Shown one piece after another: positions 7,029 through 14,720 of a DNA stretch of 47,544 bases. Below the pieces are notes generated by a model that saw nothing but the letters and a program-made list of their open reading frames with translations, did no database searches and was not told the DNA's origin. The stretch lies in the NCBI RefSeq assembly GCF_016918545.1, contig NZ_JAFFQC010000028.1, positions 1 to 47,544 on the forward strand, read 5' to 3'. Within the stretch, counting starts at the first letter, position 1, and each line of letters opens with the position of its first letter. This stretch comes from Desulfobulbus alkaliphilus. Its GTDB lineage: Bacteria > Desulfobacterota > Desulfobulbia > Desulfobulbales > Desulfobulbaceae. A program made the translations under genes and the position numbers.

Positions 7029-7340
7029 ATGAAACCTTTGCCAACCACATCCGAACTCTTGAAAGTTGCTCGTCGTGTTGTCTGGTTCAAAGAACCGGAG
7101 GAGGCTTTAGCCGAGCCGGTGCATTTCCTTGCCCATGTGATGACGTATGGGACTGTCGAAGATCTCCAGGCCTTGCAGGGTGTTGTCGGGATGGAAGATT
7201 TTCGCGAAGTTCTGGAGAAGGCCCCCGCCGGTGTATTTGATGCCAGGTCATGGGCCTACTGGAATCTCAAATGCGGGCGTGTTCCTTGTCCCCCTCTTCC
7301 TGTGCGGCAGGGTCTGCAACCCATTCGCCCTTTGTCGTGA
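7029..7340 (+). CDS. Conserved hypothetical protein of the type found next to AbiEii-like nucleotidyltransferases
   Basis: A 103-residue protein containing ARRVVWFKEPEEAL, FLAHVMTYGTVEDLQ and GVFDARSWAYWNLKCGR. From memory, proteins with this pattern are usually encoded just upstream of AbiEii/AbiGii-type nucleotidyltransferase toxins; I cannot name a Pfam family with certainty. No such partner follows here. The C-terminus after CGRVPCPPLPVR looks unlike the expected short ending, so the 3' end may be altered and the partner deleted. AGGAGG at 7011-7016 is well placed for the ATG at 7029; the ATG at 7017 lies directly against it. Confidence 0.55.
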   Translation: MKPLPTTSELLKVARRVVWFKEPEEALAEPVHFLAHVMTYGTVEDLQALQGVVGMEDFREVLEKAPAGVFDARSWAYWNLKCGRVPCPPLPVRQGLQPIRPLS

Positions 7341-7374
7341 CTATCGATGATGAAGGATAGTGTGTACCATGGAA

Positions 7375-7452
7375 CCGCGTGGGCAAACGATACGGCCGTT
7401 TGCCCACCCTACGCGGGCATCGGTGGGGATAGATTTTTGGTTAATAATATCT
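7375..7452. repeat. Family 2 repeat, 3'-truncated copy
   Basis: The left hairpin CCGCGTGGGCAAACG...CGTTTGCCCACCCTAC is complete and the middle extends to TTAATAATATCTGG, where the match ends; the right hairpin is missing. It lies 71 bp upstream of mntA. Confidence 0.75.
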
Positions 7453-7522
7453 GGTAAATAGAGATTTCCCCTGCTATCGCACGTAAACTTTTTCGAAGTA
7501 TGGAAAAACAAGGGCAGCGAGA

Positions 7523-7813
7523 ATGGAAAAAGAAAAAATTATCGACACTCTGCGTATGTATAAAAAAGAACGAGCCGATCATTACGGTATCATAACCATC
7601 GGTATTTTTGGTTCGACAGCACGGGGTGATGCTCGTGAGAAGAGTGATGTGGATATTGTCCTCCGTATCCGGGAACCCGACCTGTTCATGCTTTTAGGAA
7701 TAAAGGAAGAATTAGAAGAAAGACTCCATCGTCCGGTTGATATTGTTACCTATGGAGACAATATGAACCTTTTCCTCAAAAAAAGAATCGACGAGGAGGC
7801 AGTGTATGTATGA
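7523..7813 (+). CDS. mntA: MntA-type minimal nucleotidyltransferase antitoxin
   Basis: A 96-residue minimal nucleotidyltransferase. The signature GSTARGDAREKSDVDI contains the G30-S31 pair and the two metal-binding acids D42 and D44. In MntA-HepT modules the MNT protein neutralises HepT by adding AMP units to a tyrosine near the RNase motif. It is followed by the HepT gene with an 8-bp overlap (7806-7813), the standard order. The GC content is lower and lysine/glutamate usage higher than in the flanking metabolic genes, which is compatible with horizontal transfer. Confidence 0.9.
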   Translation: MEKEKIIDTLRMYKKERADHYGIITIGIFGSTARGDAREKSDVDIVLRIREPDLFMLLGIKEELEERLHRPVDIVTYGDNMNLFLKKRIDEEAVYV

Positions 7814-8177
7814 CCAGGAACTCTGCTTGGAAATCCTTCGGCAGATAGAAGGGGCCGCAATCAAGATCTGTGATCGTTTCCAGGTGATACACCAACCATC
7901 CGACTTCACTGATAATCCAGCTGGAGTCGAAAAATTGGACTCCATCTGCATGATGTTGATCGTTATAGGAGAGTCACTGAAAAATCTCGAAAAAGTCACC
8001 GGAGGAAAGCTCCTTGCGAAATATCCTCAAATTGATTGGAAAAAAGCTATGGGTATGCGCGATATCATTACTCACCATTATGCGGATATCCATGCGGAAA
8101 CTATTTTTTTTACGTGCCAACGTAAAATTCCTCCACTCCTTGAAACAGTGAGAAAAATGACCCGAGATCTGCGGTGA
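7806..8177 (+). CDS. hepT: HepT-type RNase toxin
   Basis: A 123-residue all-helical HEPN protein. The RX4-6HXY motif of HepT toxins is present as R85-DIIT-H90-H-Y92, including the tyrosine that the MNT partner AMPylates in characterised systems. The MRDIITHHYADI context and the ICMMLIVIGESLKNL helix are typical. It overlaps mntA, so the two are translated together. All motif residues are kept, so it is probably active when free of MntA. Confidence 0.9.
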   Translation: MYDQELCLEILRQIEGAAIKICDRFQVIHQPSDFTDNPAGVEKLDSICMMLIVIGESLKNLEKVTGGKLLAKYPQIDWKKAMGMRDIITHHYADIHAETIFFTCQRKIPPLLETVRKMTRDLR

Positions 8178-8267
8178 ACTGACGATGCTTTTGAATCGTT
8201 TTCAGGTTTGGGCTAACTTGCACAGGCTCTGGGATCTGCCCAATACCTTAAAGGCGACACCTTGCAT

Positions 8268-8390
8268 CTGCGTGGGCAAACGATACGGCCGTTTGCCCAC
8301 CCTACCGAAGTATCGTTGGGGGTATATTTTTAGTCAATAATATCGAGGGGTTTGTAGGGTGGGTAGGCGTCTTTTTGTCTGCCCACGCGG
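8268..8390. repeat. Double-hairpin repeat, copy upstream of the sulfurylase gene (family 2)
   Basis: This is a full unit with both hairpins (CTGCGTGGGCAAACG... and ...GTCTGCCCACGCGG) and AATATCG in the middle. It ends 26 bp before the ATG of the sulfurylase-kinase gene. Confidence 0.85.
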
Positions 8391-8393
8391 TGG

Positions 8394-8399
8394 TATAAT
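8394..8399 (+). promoter_or_regulatory. Possible -10 box directly after a family 2 repeat
   Basis: A perfect TATAAT follows the end of the repeat by three bases, 17 bp before the sulfurylase-kinase start codon. If it is used, the -35 region would lie inside the right hairpin (for example TTTTTG, 16 bp upstream) and the leader would be very short. This is a suggestion from spacing only. Confidence 0.3.
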
Positions 8400-8416
8400 C
8401 ATCCTATTGGGGCAAT

Positions 8417-10126
8417 ATGTCGCATTCGTTATCTGTTGAATATTCGGAGAGCTTGCTGGTTCATTTCCGTCGGGCCGAGGTTTTGCGGACAGAAGCTGTT
8501 GGCTTGACCGCCATCGATTTGAACAGTCGTCAATTATGTGATCTTGAATTGCTGCTGAACCGGGGTTTCTACCCCTTGAACGGGTATCTGGGGCCTGATG
8601 ATTATAATCGGGTGCTGGAAGAGATGCGCCTGACCGATGGCACGGTATGGCCCATGCCGATCAGTCTGGATGTCTCCGAGGCGGTGGCTTCGCGGCTGCA
8701 AACCGGGCAGCGGGTGGCCTTGAACGATGAAGAGGGTTTTCTGCTGGCGATTTTGACGGTGGGTTCGATCTGGCGGCCGGATAAAGCCCATGAAGCGGAG
8801 CTTGTGTACGGCACGCGAGATGCGGAACAGCACCCTGGAGTGCAGGCGCTGTATCACAAAACCAGGGAATGGTATGTCAGCGGCCAGGTTGAAGGACTAG
8901 CCTTGCCCATTCATCATGATTTCCGTACCCTGCGGGCGACCCCGGCGGAGACCCATCGGCGTTTTACCCAGTACGGCTGGCGGCGGGTGCTGGGTTTTCA
9001 CTCCCGTGATTATCTCCATTGCGCCCATCGGGAAATGGTATTGGCCGCGGCCCGTGACATCAACGCCAACATTTTCATTCAGCCGGTTGCCGGCCTGGAT
9101 CATCCCGGTAATCGCGCCCATTACACCCAGGTGCATTGCTACCAGGAATTTGTCAAGCAGTTCCCGGCCAACATGATTTTTCTCGGTCTTCTCGTGCTTG
9201 CCGACCGCTTTGCCGGCCCGCGGGAAGCGCTCTGGCATGCCATCATCCGCAAAAATTACGGCTGCAGCCATTTCATGGTGGCTGGCGACCATGGCGATCC
9301 CTTTGCCCATTTCGGGGACAAGCTTTTTTATCCTCTGGGAGCGGCTCAGCAGTTGGTGGCGGACAGGGCCGCCGAGACCGGGGTCGAGATGGTGCCGGAA
9401 CGGGCCATGGGCTATGACGAGGACAAGGCCCAGTATGTTTTCCTGGATGCGGCCGGTGCGGATTCCGCAGTGAAAACCATCACTTCCCAGGAGTTGAAGC
9501 GACGTTTGCAATGGGGACTGGAAATACCGGCCTGGTATTCTTTTACCGGTGTCATCGATGTGCTGCGCCGGGCCTTCCCGCCTCGATCCCGGCAGGGGTT
9601 CACGGTGTTTTTGACCGGTTTGTCCGGGTCGGGCAAGTCGACCATCGCCAAGGTGCTCATGGTGCGGTTCATGGAAATGAATGATCGACCGGTGACCCTG
9701 CTGGATGGGGATATTGTCCGCAAGAATTTGTCGTCCGAGTTGAATTTCAGCGAAGAGCACCGCAATCTCAATGTGACCAGGATCGGCTTTGTTGCCAGTG
9801 AGATCACCAAGAACGGCGGTATAGCGTTGTGTGCGCCCATTGCCCCGTATGAGGCCTCTCGGGCAGCTAATAGGGAGTTGATCAGCCGGTATGGCGGGTA
9901 TATCGAGGTCTATGTGTCCACCCCGCTGGCGGTATGCGAACAACGGGATCGCAAAGGGTTATATGCCAAGGCGCGCCAGGGGTTGGTCAAGGGGGTGACC
10001 GGAATTTCGGATCCGTATGTGCCGCCGGTTAATCCCGAGTTGACCATTGATACCAGCACCATGACCCCGGCGGAGGCGGTGCAGGAGATTTTGCTGTATC
10101 TGGAAGAACAGGGGTTTGTGGCGTAG
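8417..10126 (+). CDS. Bifunctional sulfate adenylyltransferase / adenylylsulfate kinase
   Basis: A 569-residue fusion predicted to make PAPS from sulfate: an N-terminal ATP sulfurylase domain (about 1-385) forms APS and a C-terminal APS kinase domain (about 393-569) phosphorylates it. The kinase P-loop GLSGSGKST is at 401-409, followed by LDGDIVRKNL, and looks intact. The sulfurylase domain is recognisable (QPVAG, AGPREALWHAIIRKNYGC), but its catalytic motifs differ from the usual QTRNPxHxxH and GRDHA: here they read HSRDYLHCAH (195-204) and AGDHG (289-293). The HxxH histidines and R197 are kept. It stands alone, without cysDN or aprAB, suggesting a role in sulfation or assimilation, not in dissimilatory sulfate reduction. 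The first domain may have reduced or altered activity. Confidence 0.85.
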   Translation: MSHSLSVEYSESLLVHFRRAEVLRTEAVGLTAIDLNSRQLCDLELLLNRGFYPLNGYLGPDDYNRVLEEMRLTDGTVWPMPISLDVSEAVASRLQTGQRVALNDEEGFLLAILTVGSIWRPDKAHEAELVYGTRDAEQHPGVQALYHKTREWYVSGQVEGLALPIHHDFRTLRATPAETHRRFTQYGWRRVLGFHSRDYLHCAHREMVLAAARDINANIFIQPVAGLDHPGNRAHYTQVHCYQEFVKQFPANMIFLGLLVLADRFAGPREALWHAIIRKNYGCSHFMVAGDHGDPFAHFGDKLFYPLGAAQQLVADRAAETGVEMVPERAMGYDEDKAQYVFLDAAGADSAVKTITSQELKRRLQWGLEIPAWYSFTGVIDVLRRAFPPRSRQGFTVFLTGLSGSGKSTIAKVLMVRFMEMNDRPVTLLDGDIVRKNLSSELNFSEEHRNLNVTRIGFVASEITKNGGIALCAPIAPYEASRAANRELISRYGGYIEVYVSTPLAVCEQRDRKGLYAKARQGLVKGVTGISDPYVPPVNPELTIDTSTMTPAEAVQEILLYLEEQGFVA

Positions 10127-10146
10127 GGGGTTGGGGAGGGTATACA

Positions 10147-10179
10147 CGCGTGGGCAAACGATACAGCCGTTTGCCCACC
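10147..10179. repeat. Single hairpin of family 2 after the sulfurylase gene
   Basis: CGCGTGGGCAAACG, a loop and CGTTTGCCCACCG form one hairpin, 21 bp beyond the stop codon. Confidence 0.7.
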
Positions 10180-10216
10180 GAAGTATTGATGTTTATATGA
10201 AACTTCTCTCTGCCAC

Positions 10217-10354
10217 AGGAAATTAGGGACACTTCCCCTATTTCTCCTTTTCTTTGCAGAAAAGGAGAAATAGGGGAAGTGTCCCTAATTTCCTAATTTC
10301 CTAGGGGAAGTGTCCCTAATTTCCTAATTTCCTAGGGGAAGTGTCCCTAATTTC
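10217..10354. repeat. REP-like family 3 array, copy 1
   Basis: An inverted pair (AAATTAGGGACACTTCCCC...GGGGAAGTGTCCCTAATTT, about 10219-10293) is followed by two direct repeats of the right arm in 31-bp steps (CTAGGGGAAGTGTCCCTAAT...). Together with the preceding family 2 hairpin it fills the gap between two converging genes. Confidence 0.85.
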
Positions 10355-10402
10355 TGCATCCGGTTCCGCTGCCGTGCGGAACCGGATGGACACGAGCGAA
10401 AA

Positions 10403-10657
10403 TCACTCGTCAATGGTAATATTGTCTTTTATTCTTTCCAGGGTTTTGTCGCCGATACCGCTGACCTTGGTGAGATCGGCAACGGATTTGAAGTCGCCGT
10501 TCACGGTGCGGTACTCGATGATGGATTCAGCCTTGACCTGTCCGATTCCTGGCAGGGTAGCCAACTCATCGCCATTGGCGGTGTTGATGTTGACTCTGGC
10601 AAATCCAGCGGTTGCCAGGAAAAGTACGAGCATCAGGGCCACGATCAACTTTTTCAT
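10403..10657 (-). CDS. ComEA-like helix-hairpin-helix protein
   Basis: An 84-residue exported protein. Residues 1-20 (MKKLIVALMLVLFLATAGFA) form a signal peptide; the mature part begins VNINTANGDELATLPGIG and carries the two helix-hairpin-helix motifs of the ComEA family (LPGIGQVKAESIIEYR and VSGIGDKTLERIKDN). Such proteins bind DNA non-specifically in the periplasm; in naturally competent bacteria they pull DNA across the outer membrane. No other competence gene is nearby, so that role is not shown. The start is placed at 10657 because of the signal peptide and the GGAGACAGGT ribosome site. Confidence 0.88.
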   Translation of the reverse strand: MKKLIVALMLVLFLATAGFARVNINTANGDELATLPGIGQVKAESIIEYRTVNGDFKSVADLTKVSGIGDKTLERIKDNITIDE

Positions 10658-10850
10658 ACCTGTCTCCTTTGGTGGTTTTTGTTGCAAAGCAAGGTTAATG
10701 TTCTTTACATGATAGGCCTCGTAAAAAAGGAATGTCAAATGCATCTCAGTGCTTAACAGGCTGAAATCACCCATCAATAGTACGAGATTTGTTCTGCTGC
10801 AGGCAATTTGGGGTTTTCATTTTTTTTATTTTTTTCTGTGTGATGTTTGG

Positions 10851-10966
10851 GAAATTAGGGAAATCAGGGACACTTCCCCTATTTCTCCTTTCTTTTGGAG
10901 AAATAGGGGAAGTGTCCCTAATTTCTTCTTTCTTTTGGAGAAATAGGGGAAGTGTCCCTGATTTCC
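10851..10966. repeat. REP-like family 3 array, copy 2
   Basis: One left arm (ATCAGGGACACTTCCCCTATTT) faces two right arms (AAATAGGGGAAGTGTCCC) spaced 46 bp apart. It ends 16 bp before the ATG of the MBL-fold gene, so promoter or leader function of that gene must overlap the array. The rest of the 10658-10982 gap holds T-rich DNA and no gene. Confidence 0.85.
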
Positions 10967-10982
10967 TCTGTTGGTACTGATT

Positions 10983-12020
10983 ATGAATTTGAAACGTATC
11001 CTGCCCATCTTTCTGCTCACGGCCTTGCAGGTTTCCTGCGCGCCGCAGTATTACCAGGGTCCGGTCACGGATCATTTTGATGGCGTCCGGTTTGCCAATC
11101 CCGGGTCCCCCATGGATAAAAATTATTTTGATCTGCTGAAATGGATGGTGAACCGTGATAAACAGCCATGGCCGCCGTACCGGGAATTGGAATACACCGA
11201 TAAACCACCGGCCCTGGTTGAGGGTGATCTGCTGCGGGTTTCCTTTGTCGGTCATGTGACCCTGCTACTCCAGACCCAGGGACTCAATATTCTCACCGAT
11301 CCGGTATGGTCGGACCGGGCCAGTCCTTTTTCCTGGGCCGGACCCAGGCGGGTGTATCCACCAGGGATCCGTTTTGAAGATCTGCCGCCGGTGGATCTGG
11401 TTCTGATCAGCCACAACCATTACGATCATCTTGATCTGGCCACCATTGCCACTATCTGGCACCGGGATCAGCCCCGGATCATTGTCCCCCTGGGCAACGA
11501 CACCATCATCCACGCCCGTATTCCAGAGGCCGTGGTGGAGGCGTATGATTGGGGCGACCGGGTGGAGGTGGCCCCTGAAGTCACCGTGTACCTGGAGCCC
11601 ATGCACCACTGGTCGGCCCGCGGTCTGTTTGACCGCAACCGGGCCCTGTGGGCTGCCTTTGTCATTACCACGCCCGGAGGCAATTTGTACTTTGTCGGGG
11701 ACTCCGGCTACGGCGAAGGTAAAAATTTCCGGGCCGCTCGGGAGAAATTCGGGACCTTTCGGTTGGCTGTTCTGCCCATCGGTTCCTATGAACCCCGCTG
11801 GTTCATGGGCTCCAACCACATGAATCCGGAGGAAGCGGTCCTGGCCTACCAATTGTTGGGGGCTCCCTTGACGATTCCCATCCATTATAACACCTTTCAA
11901 CTGACAGATACCGGATATGAGGCACCCTTGCGGGATCTGCAGACTGCCATGGAGGAGTACCAGGTACCTGAGGGTCGTTTTCGCGCAATGAAGGTAGGGG
12001 AGCATTGGTGGGTCCCCTGA
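10983..12020 (+). CDS. MBL-fold hydrolase, NAPE-PLD/UlaG-like, probably a lipoprotein
   Basis: A 345-residue metallo-beta-lactamase-fold protein. The zinc-binding motif is HNHYDHLD (HxHxDH), with further conserved positions in YLEPMHHWS, FVGDSGYGEG and IPIHYNTFQ, matching the NAPE-phospholipase-D-like branch of the superfamily. The N-terminus (MNLKRILPIFLLTALQVSCAPQ) is a lipoprotein-type signal with cysteine at residue 19, although the lipobox (QVSC) is weak. Bacterial relatives are presumed phosphodiesterases or lipid hydrolases; the substrate is unknown. The ATG at 10983 is preferred to a TTG four codons upstream because of the signal peptide. Confidence 0.82.
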   Translation: MNLKRILPIFLLTALQVSCAPQYYQGPVTDHFDGVRFANPGSPMDKNYFDLLKWMVNRDKQPWPPYRELEYTDKPPALVEGDLLRVSFVGHVTLLLQTQGLNILTDPVWSDRASPFSWAGPRRVYPPGIRFEDLPPVDLVLISHNHYDHLDLATIATIWHRDQPRIIVPLGNDTIIHARIPEAVVEAYDWGDRVEVAPEVTVYLEPMHHWSARGLFDRNRALWAAFVITTPGGNLYFVGDSGYGEGKNFRAAREKFGTFRLAVLPIGSYEPRWFMGSNHMNPEEAVLAYQLLGAPLTIPIHYNTFQLTDTGYEAPLRDLQTAMEEYQVPEGRFRAMKVGEHWWVP

Positions 12021-12030
12021 TGCGGGAACC

Positions 12031-12107
12031 TAAAATTAGGGACACTTCCCCTATTTCTCCTTTTTTTTCGGGAAAAAGAGAAATAGGGGAAGTGTCCCTA
12101 ATTTTAG
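12031..12107. repeat. REP-like family 3, copy 3
   Basis: An inverted pair TAAAATTAGGGACACTTCCC / GGGAAGTGTCCCTAATTTTA with a loop containing TTTTTTTTCGGGAAAAAG lies 11 bp after the MBL-fold gene, where it may act as a 3' hairpin. The following 12108-12309 region shows no clear gene. Confidence 0.85.
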
Positions 12108-12309
12108 GAAGTATTTTTGGTGAATTTATCGGCAATCCCCTTTACCATCCAACTGGAGAGTGTCCATTTCCCGCCTTGTTTGCGCTGTTTCTTTTTGAAC
12201 CGATTGGAGTTATGAATATTGTTGTGGCCATACCTGGACAACCGATACACTGTCGGTACCAACGACCTGTTCCTGCAAATGGACCAGGGGCCTGGGGGGG
12301 CCGGTAAGC

Positions 12310-13257
12310 GTGAACCATACACGGTACATTCAAGCCGGTTGCCTGGTGCTGATGTTGATCGGCACCCCTTTTTTTTTCATTGGCGGCCCCGGTTATTATA
12401 GTTCACGATCGTTCCAGGCTGCCTGGAACCTCGGGCATGTCCTCTTTTTTTTCCTCTTTTCCCTCTGGCTCTTTGAACAGCTCAGGGGCAGGAAGTATGT
12501 ATGGTCTCGGGCCAAGAGTTTTGTGTATGTGTTTGTGGTTGTTTTCCTGGTCGGTCTGCTGGTGGAGTATCTGCAGTTGCTGGTCAACGGCCGTGCTCCC
12601 GATCCTTTTGATCTGCTCCGTAACCAATTGGGCTGCCTGCTGGCTTTTGCCCTGGTGACCCGTCCACCGCTTTTCAGTCGGCACAGGTGGCAAGTCCTGT
12701 TCAGAGGTGTAGTTCTGGTTTTGTTGGCCATAACTTTGTGGCCGCTGACCAAAGCGGTGTTTGACGAACGCCTGGCCGTGGCCCAGTTTCCAGTGCTGTC
12801 CGATTTTGAGACACCCTTTGAACGATTTCGCTGGATGGATCCCCGTCAGCTCCGGGAGGAAAAGGAACAGGTCCGCCACGGGAGAAAATCGGTGCGGGTC
12901 CAATTGTCCACCGCCAAATACTCGGGTGTCTCGCTGTTTCATTTTCCCGGCGACTGGCGTGGGTATCAAACCCTGCATTTCAGCGTCTATAACCCCCTGA
13001 CGGAGAATCTTGAACTCCATTGCCGGGTGCATGATCTCCTCCACCGAACCAGCGGCGCCGGTTTTCATGATCGTTTCAACCAGCGCTTTTCTCTGGCCCC
13101 GGGATGGAACGATCTGGTCGTTTCCCTGGAAGCAGTGAAAAATGCCCCCAGGGAACGGAGCATGGATATGAGCCGTATCCATGGATTTGGTCTTTTTGTA
13201 GTTCAGCAGCCTGATCCACTGGCCTTGTATCTGGATCATGTGTATCTCAGCAGGTAA
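12310..13257 (+). CDS. VanZ-like membrane protein with C-terminal extracytoplasmic domain
   Basis: A 315-residue protein. The first 160 residues have four or five hydrophobic segments and the VanZ-like pattern (LGHVLFFFLFSLWL, VEYLQLLVNGRAPDPFDLLRNQLG), where the last part is the typical VanZ signature. The second half (about 165-315) is soluble: FETPFERFRW, the repeated strands of HGRKSVRVQLS and YQTLHFSVYN, and GWNDLVVSLEAV resemble a carbohydrate-binding-like jelly roll. The start is a GTG; the upstream ribosome site is not strong. It lies 5 bp before the histidine kinase gene, so it probably belongs to that operon and may serve envelope or polysaccharide functions. The domain assignment in the second half is tentative. 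Confidence 0.75.
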   Translation: MNHTRYIQAGCLVLMLIGTPFFFIGGPGYYSSRSFQAAWNLGHVLFFFLFSLWLFEQLRGRKYVWSRAKSFVYVFVVVFLVGLLVEYLQLLVNGRAPDPFDLLRNQLGCLLAFALVTRPPLFSRHRWQVLFRGVVLVLLAITLWPLTKAVFDERLAVAQFPVLSDFETPFERFRWMDPRQLREEKEQVRHGRKSVRVQLSTAKYSGVSLFHFPGDWRGYQTLHFSVYNPLTENLELHCRVHDLLHRTSGAGFHDRFNQRFSLAPGWNDLVVSLEAVKNAPRERSMDMSRIHGFGLFVVQQPDPLALYLDHVYLSR

Positions 13258-13262
13258 ATAGC

Positions 13263-14720
13263 GTGCATCGTCTTTTTCGTCCCCGTTCCTTTGTCTCTCT
13301 GCTCCTCACCGGGTTTGTCGTTGTTGTCCTGCCTCTGCTCATCGCCCTCGGCAGTTCCATTCACATTCTCGATGGCCTGGTGCAGCAGAGCGCGGTGGCG
13401 GTCTATCGTACCGTAGGTCGCATCGACAACTCCAGAAAGATGGTCAACCTGCTCCAGGCCCAGGAGCGCGCGGCACGCTTATTCACCGTCCTTGGGGATC
13501 GCGAGCATCTCAAGGACGTCAATGCCCGCCATCAGGATCTGGAAGAGCTGCGTCAGCAGATGCGGCAATTGTCGAACGGCGACAAGGAAATGATAACCCT
13601 GATCGAACAGTTGCAGGCTCAGGAACGGCATCTGGTTGCAGTTTTGAATCTGAGGACAGGCGATCCGGAGACCAGAAGAAAAATACGCAATGAGGCGTTG
13701 AACGGCTATGAAACGATTGGGTCCCTGGCCCTGCGGATAGAAAATTTAAGCAACATGTTGATGGTTCAAGAAATCGATCTTCTCAAGGACCAGGTTCGGA
13801 TCAATAAACAGGCGCTTGTCTGGCAGGTTTCGGGTTTGATCTGTTTCAGTGGCCTGCTGGTGGTTCTTTTTGTCGTTTTGATCGTCAAGCCCGTCACCCA
13901 GGTGGATCGGAGTATTGAACGGCTCGGGGATGGCGATTTTGAAACCCCAATCAATGTCCGCGGCCCCAGGGACCTGGAGGCCATCGGGAGTAAACTCGAT
14001 TGGCTGCGCAAACGCCTCAAGACCCTGGATAAGGAAAAAATTCGGATGCTGGCCCACATCTCCCATGAACTGAAAACGCCGCTTTCCTCTATCAAGGAAG
14101 GAGCAGGGTTGCTCAAAGACGGCCTGGTGGGGCCGTTGGGCCGACAGCAGGCGGAAGTGGTGACAATCCTGGACAGCAATTGCGATAAACTGCAGAAGCT
14201 CATTCAGGACATTCTTGATTTCAATATGGCTCGGGCCAAAGAGGTCCCATCCGATCTTGAACAGGTCAGGCTGGACCACCTGCTGACCGAGGTGGCCGGC
14301 GACCATCACAATGCCATCCTGGCAAGAAATATCCGTCTGATCACTGAGCTGATACCAGCCATGGTCAACGTCAACCGCAACCAGTTGAAAGTCGTGTTTG
14401 ATAACCTGCTCGCCAATGCGGTCAAGTTTACGCCTGACAACGGTGACATCGCCATTTTCATGAAAAAGAAGAACAACAGGGTCAATGTGCTGATTGAAGA
14501 TTCCGGACCAGGGGTGAGTGAAGAGGATCGATCGCAGATTTTTCTCCCTTTCTACAAGGGAAACAGTCGTGATCACTCCGTTGTTAAAGGTTCTGGCCTT
14601 GGTCTTGCAATAAGTAAAGAATATATCCAGAATTGCAGCGGAACACTCCGTCTGCTGCCCAGCAGCAGAGGGGCCCGTTTTTCAGTGACCCTGCCTACCG
14701 CGGGGGGAGTACAAACATGA
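13263..14720 (+). CDS. glrK: GlrK/QseE-like sensor histidine kinase
   Basis: A 485-residue membrane histidine kinase. Transmembrane helices lie at about 13-33 and 187-208, flanking a helical periplasmic domain rich in Q and E; a HAMP linker follows (VKPVTQVDRSIERLGDGDF). The phosphoacceptor is H268 in AHISHELKTPLSSI, and the ATPase domain has the N box (NLLANAVKFT), DSGPGV and GSGLGLAIS motifs. It starts with GTG five bases after the VanZ-like gene, and its stop overlaps the lipoprotein ATG (ATGA at 14717). The order kinase, lipoprotein, sigma-54 regulator is that of the enterobacterial glrK-qseG-glrR operon, which responds to envelope stress. Confidence 0.88.
   Translation: MHRLFRPRSFVSLLLTGFVVVVLPLLIALGSSIHILDGLVQQSAVAVYRTVGRIDNSRKMVNLLQAQERAARLFTVLGDREHLKDVNARHQDLEELRQQMRQLSNGDKEMITLIEQLQAQERHLVAVLNLRTGDPETRRKIRNEALNGYETIGSLALRIENLSNMLMVQEIDLLKDQVRINKQALVWQVSGLICFSGLLVVLFVVLIVKPVTQVDRSIERLGDGDFETPINVRGPRDLEAIGSKLDWLRKRLKTLDKEKIRMLAHISHELKTPLSSIKEGAGLLKDGLVGPLGRQQAEVVTILDSNCDKLQKLIQDILDFNMARAKEVPSDLEQVRLDHLLTEVAGDHHNAILARNIRLITELIPAMVNVNRNQLKVVFDNLLANAVKFTPDNGDIAIFMKKKNNRVNVLIEDSGPGVSEEDRSQIFLPFYKGNSRDHSVVKGSGLGLAISKEYIQNCSGTLRLLPSSRGARFSVTLPTAGGVQT

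Noticed and set aside
954-8390. Possible CRISPR array because of regularly recurring repeats
   Set aside because: The repeats are far apart, contain two hairpins each, differ in length and have genes between them; there are no spacers or cas genes.
8897-9943. Open frame of 348 codons on the minus strand within the sulfurylase-kinase gene
   Set aside because: It is antisense to a protein with clear P-loop and sulfurylase motifs.
12005-12307. Open frame of about 100 codons after the MBL-fold gene
   Set aside because: Much of it reads through a family 3 repeat; similar frames appear wherever this repeat occurs.
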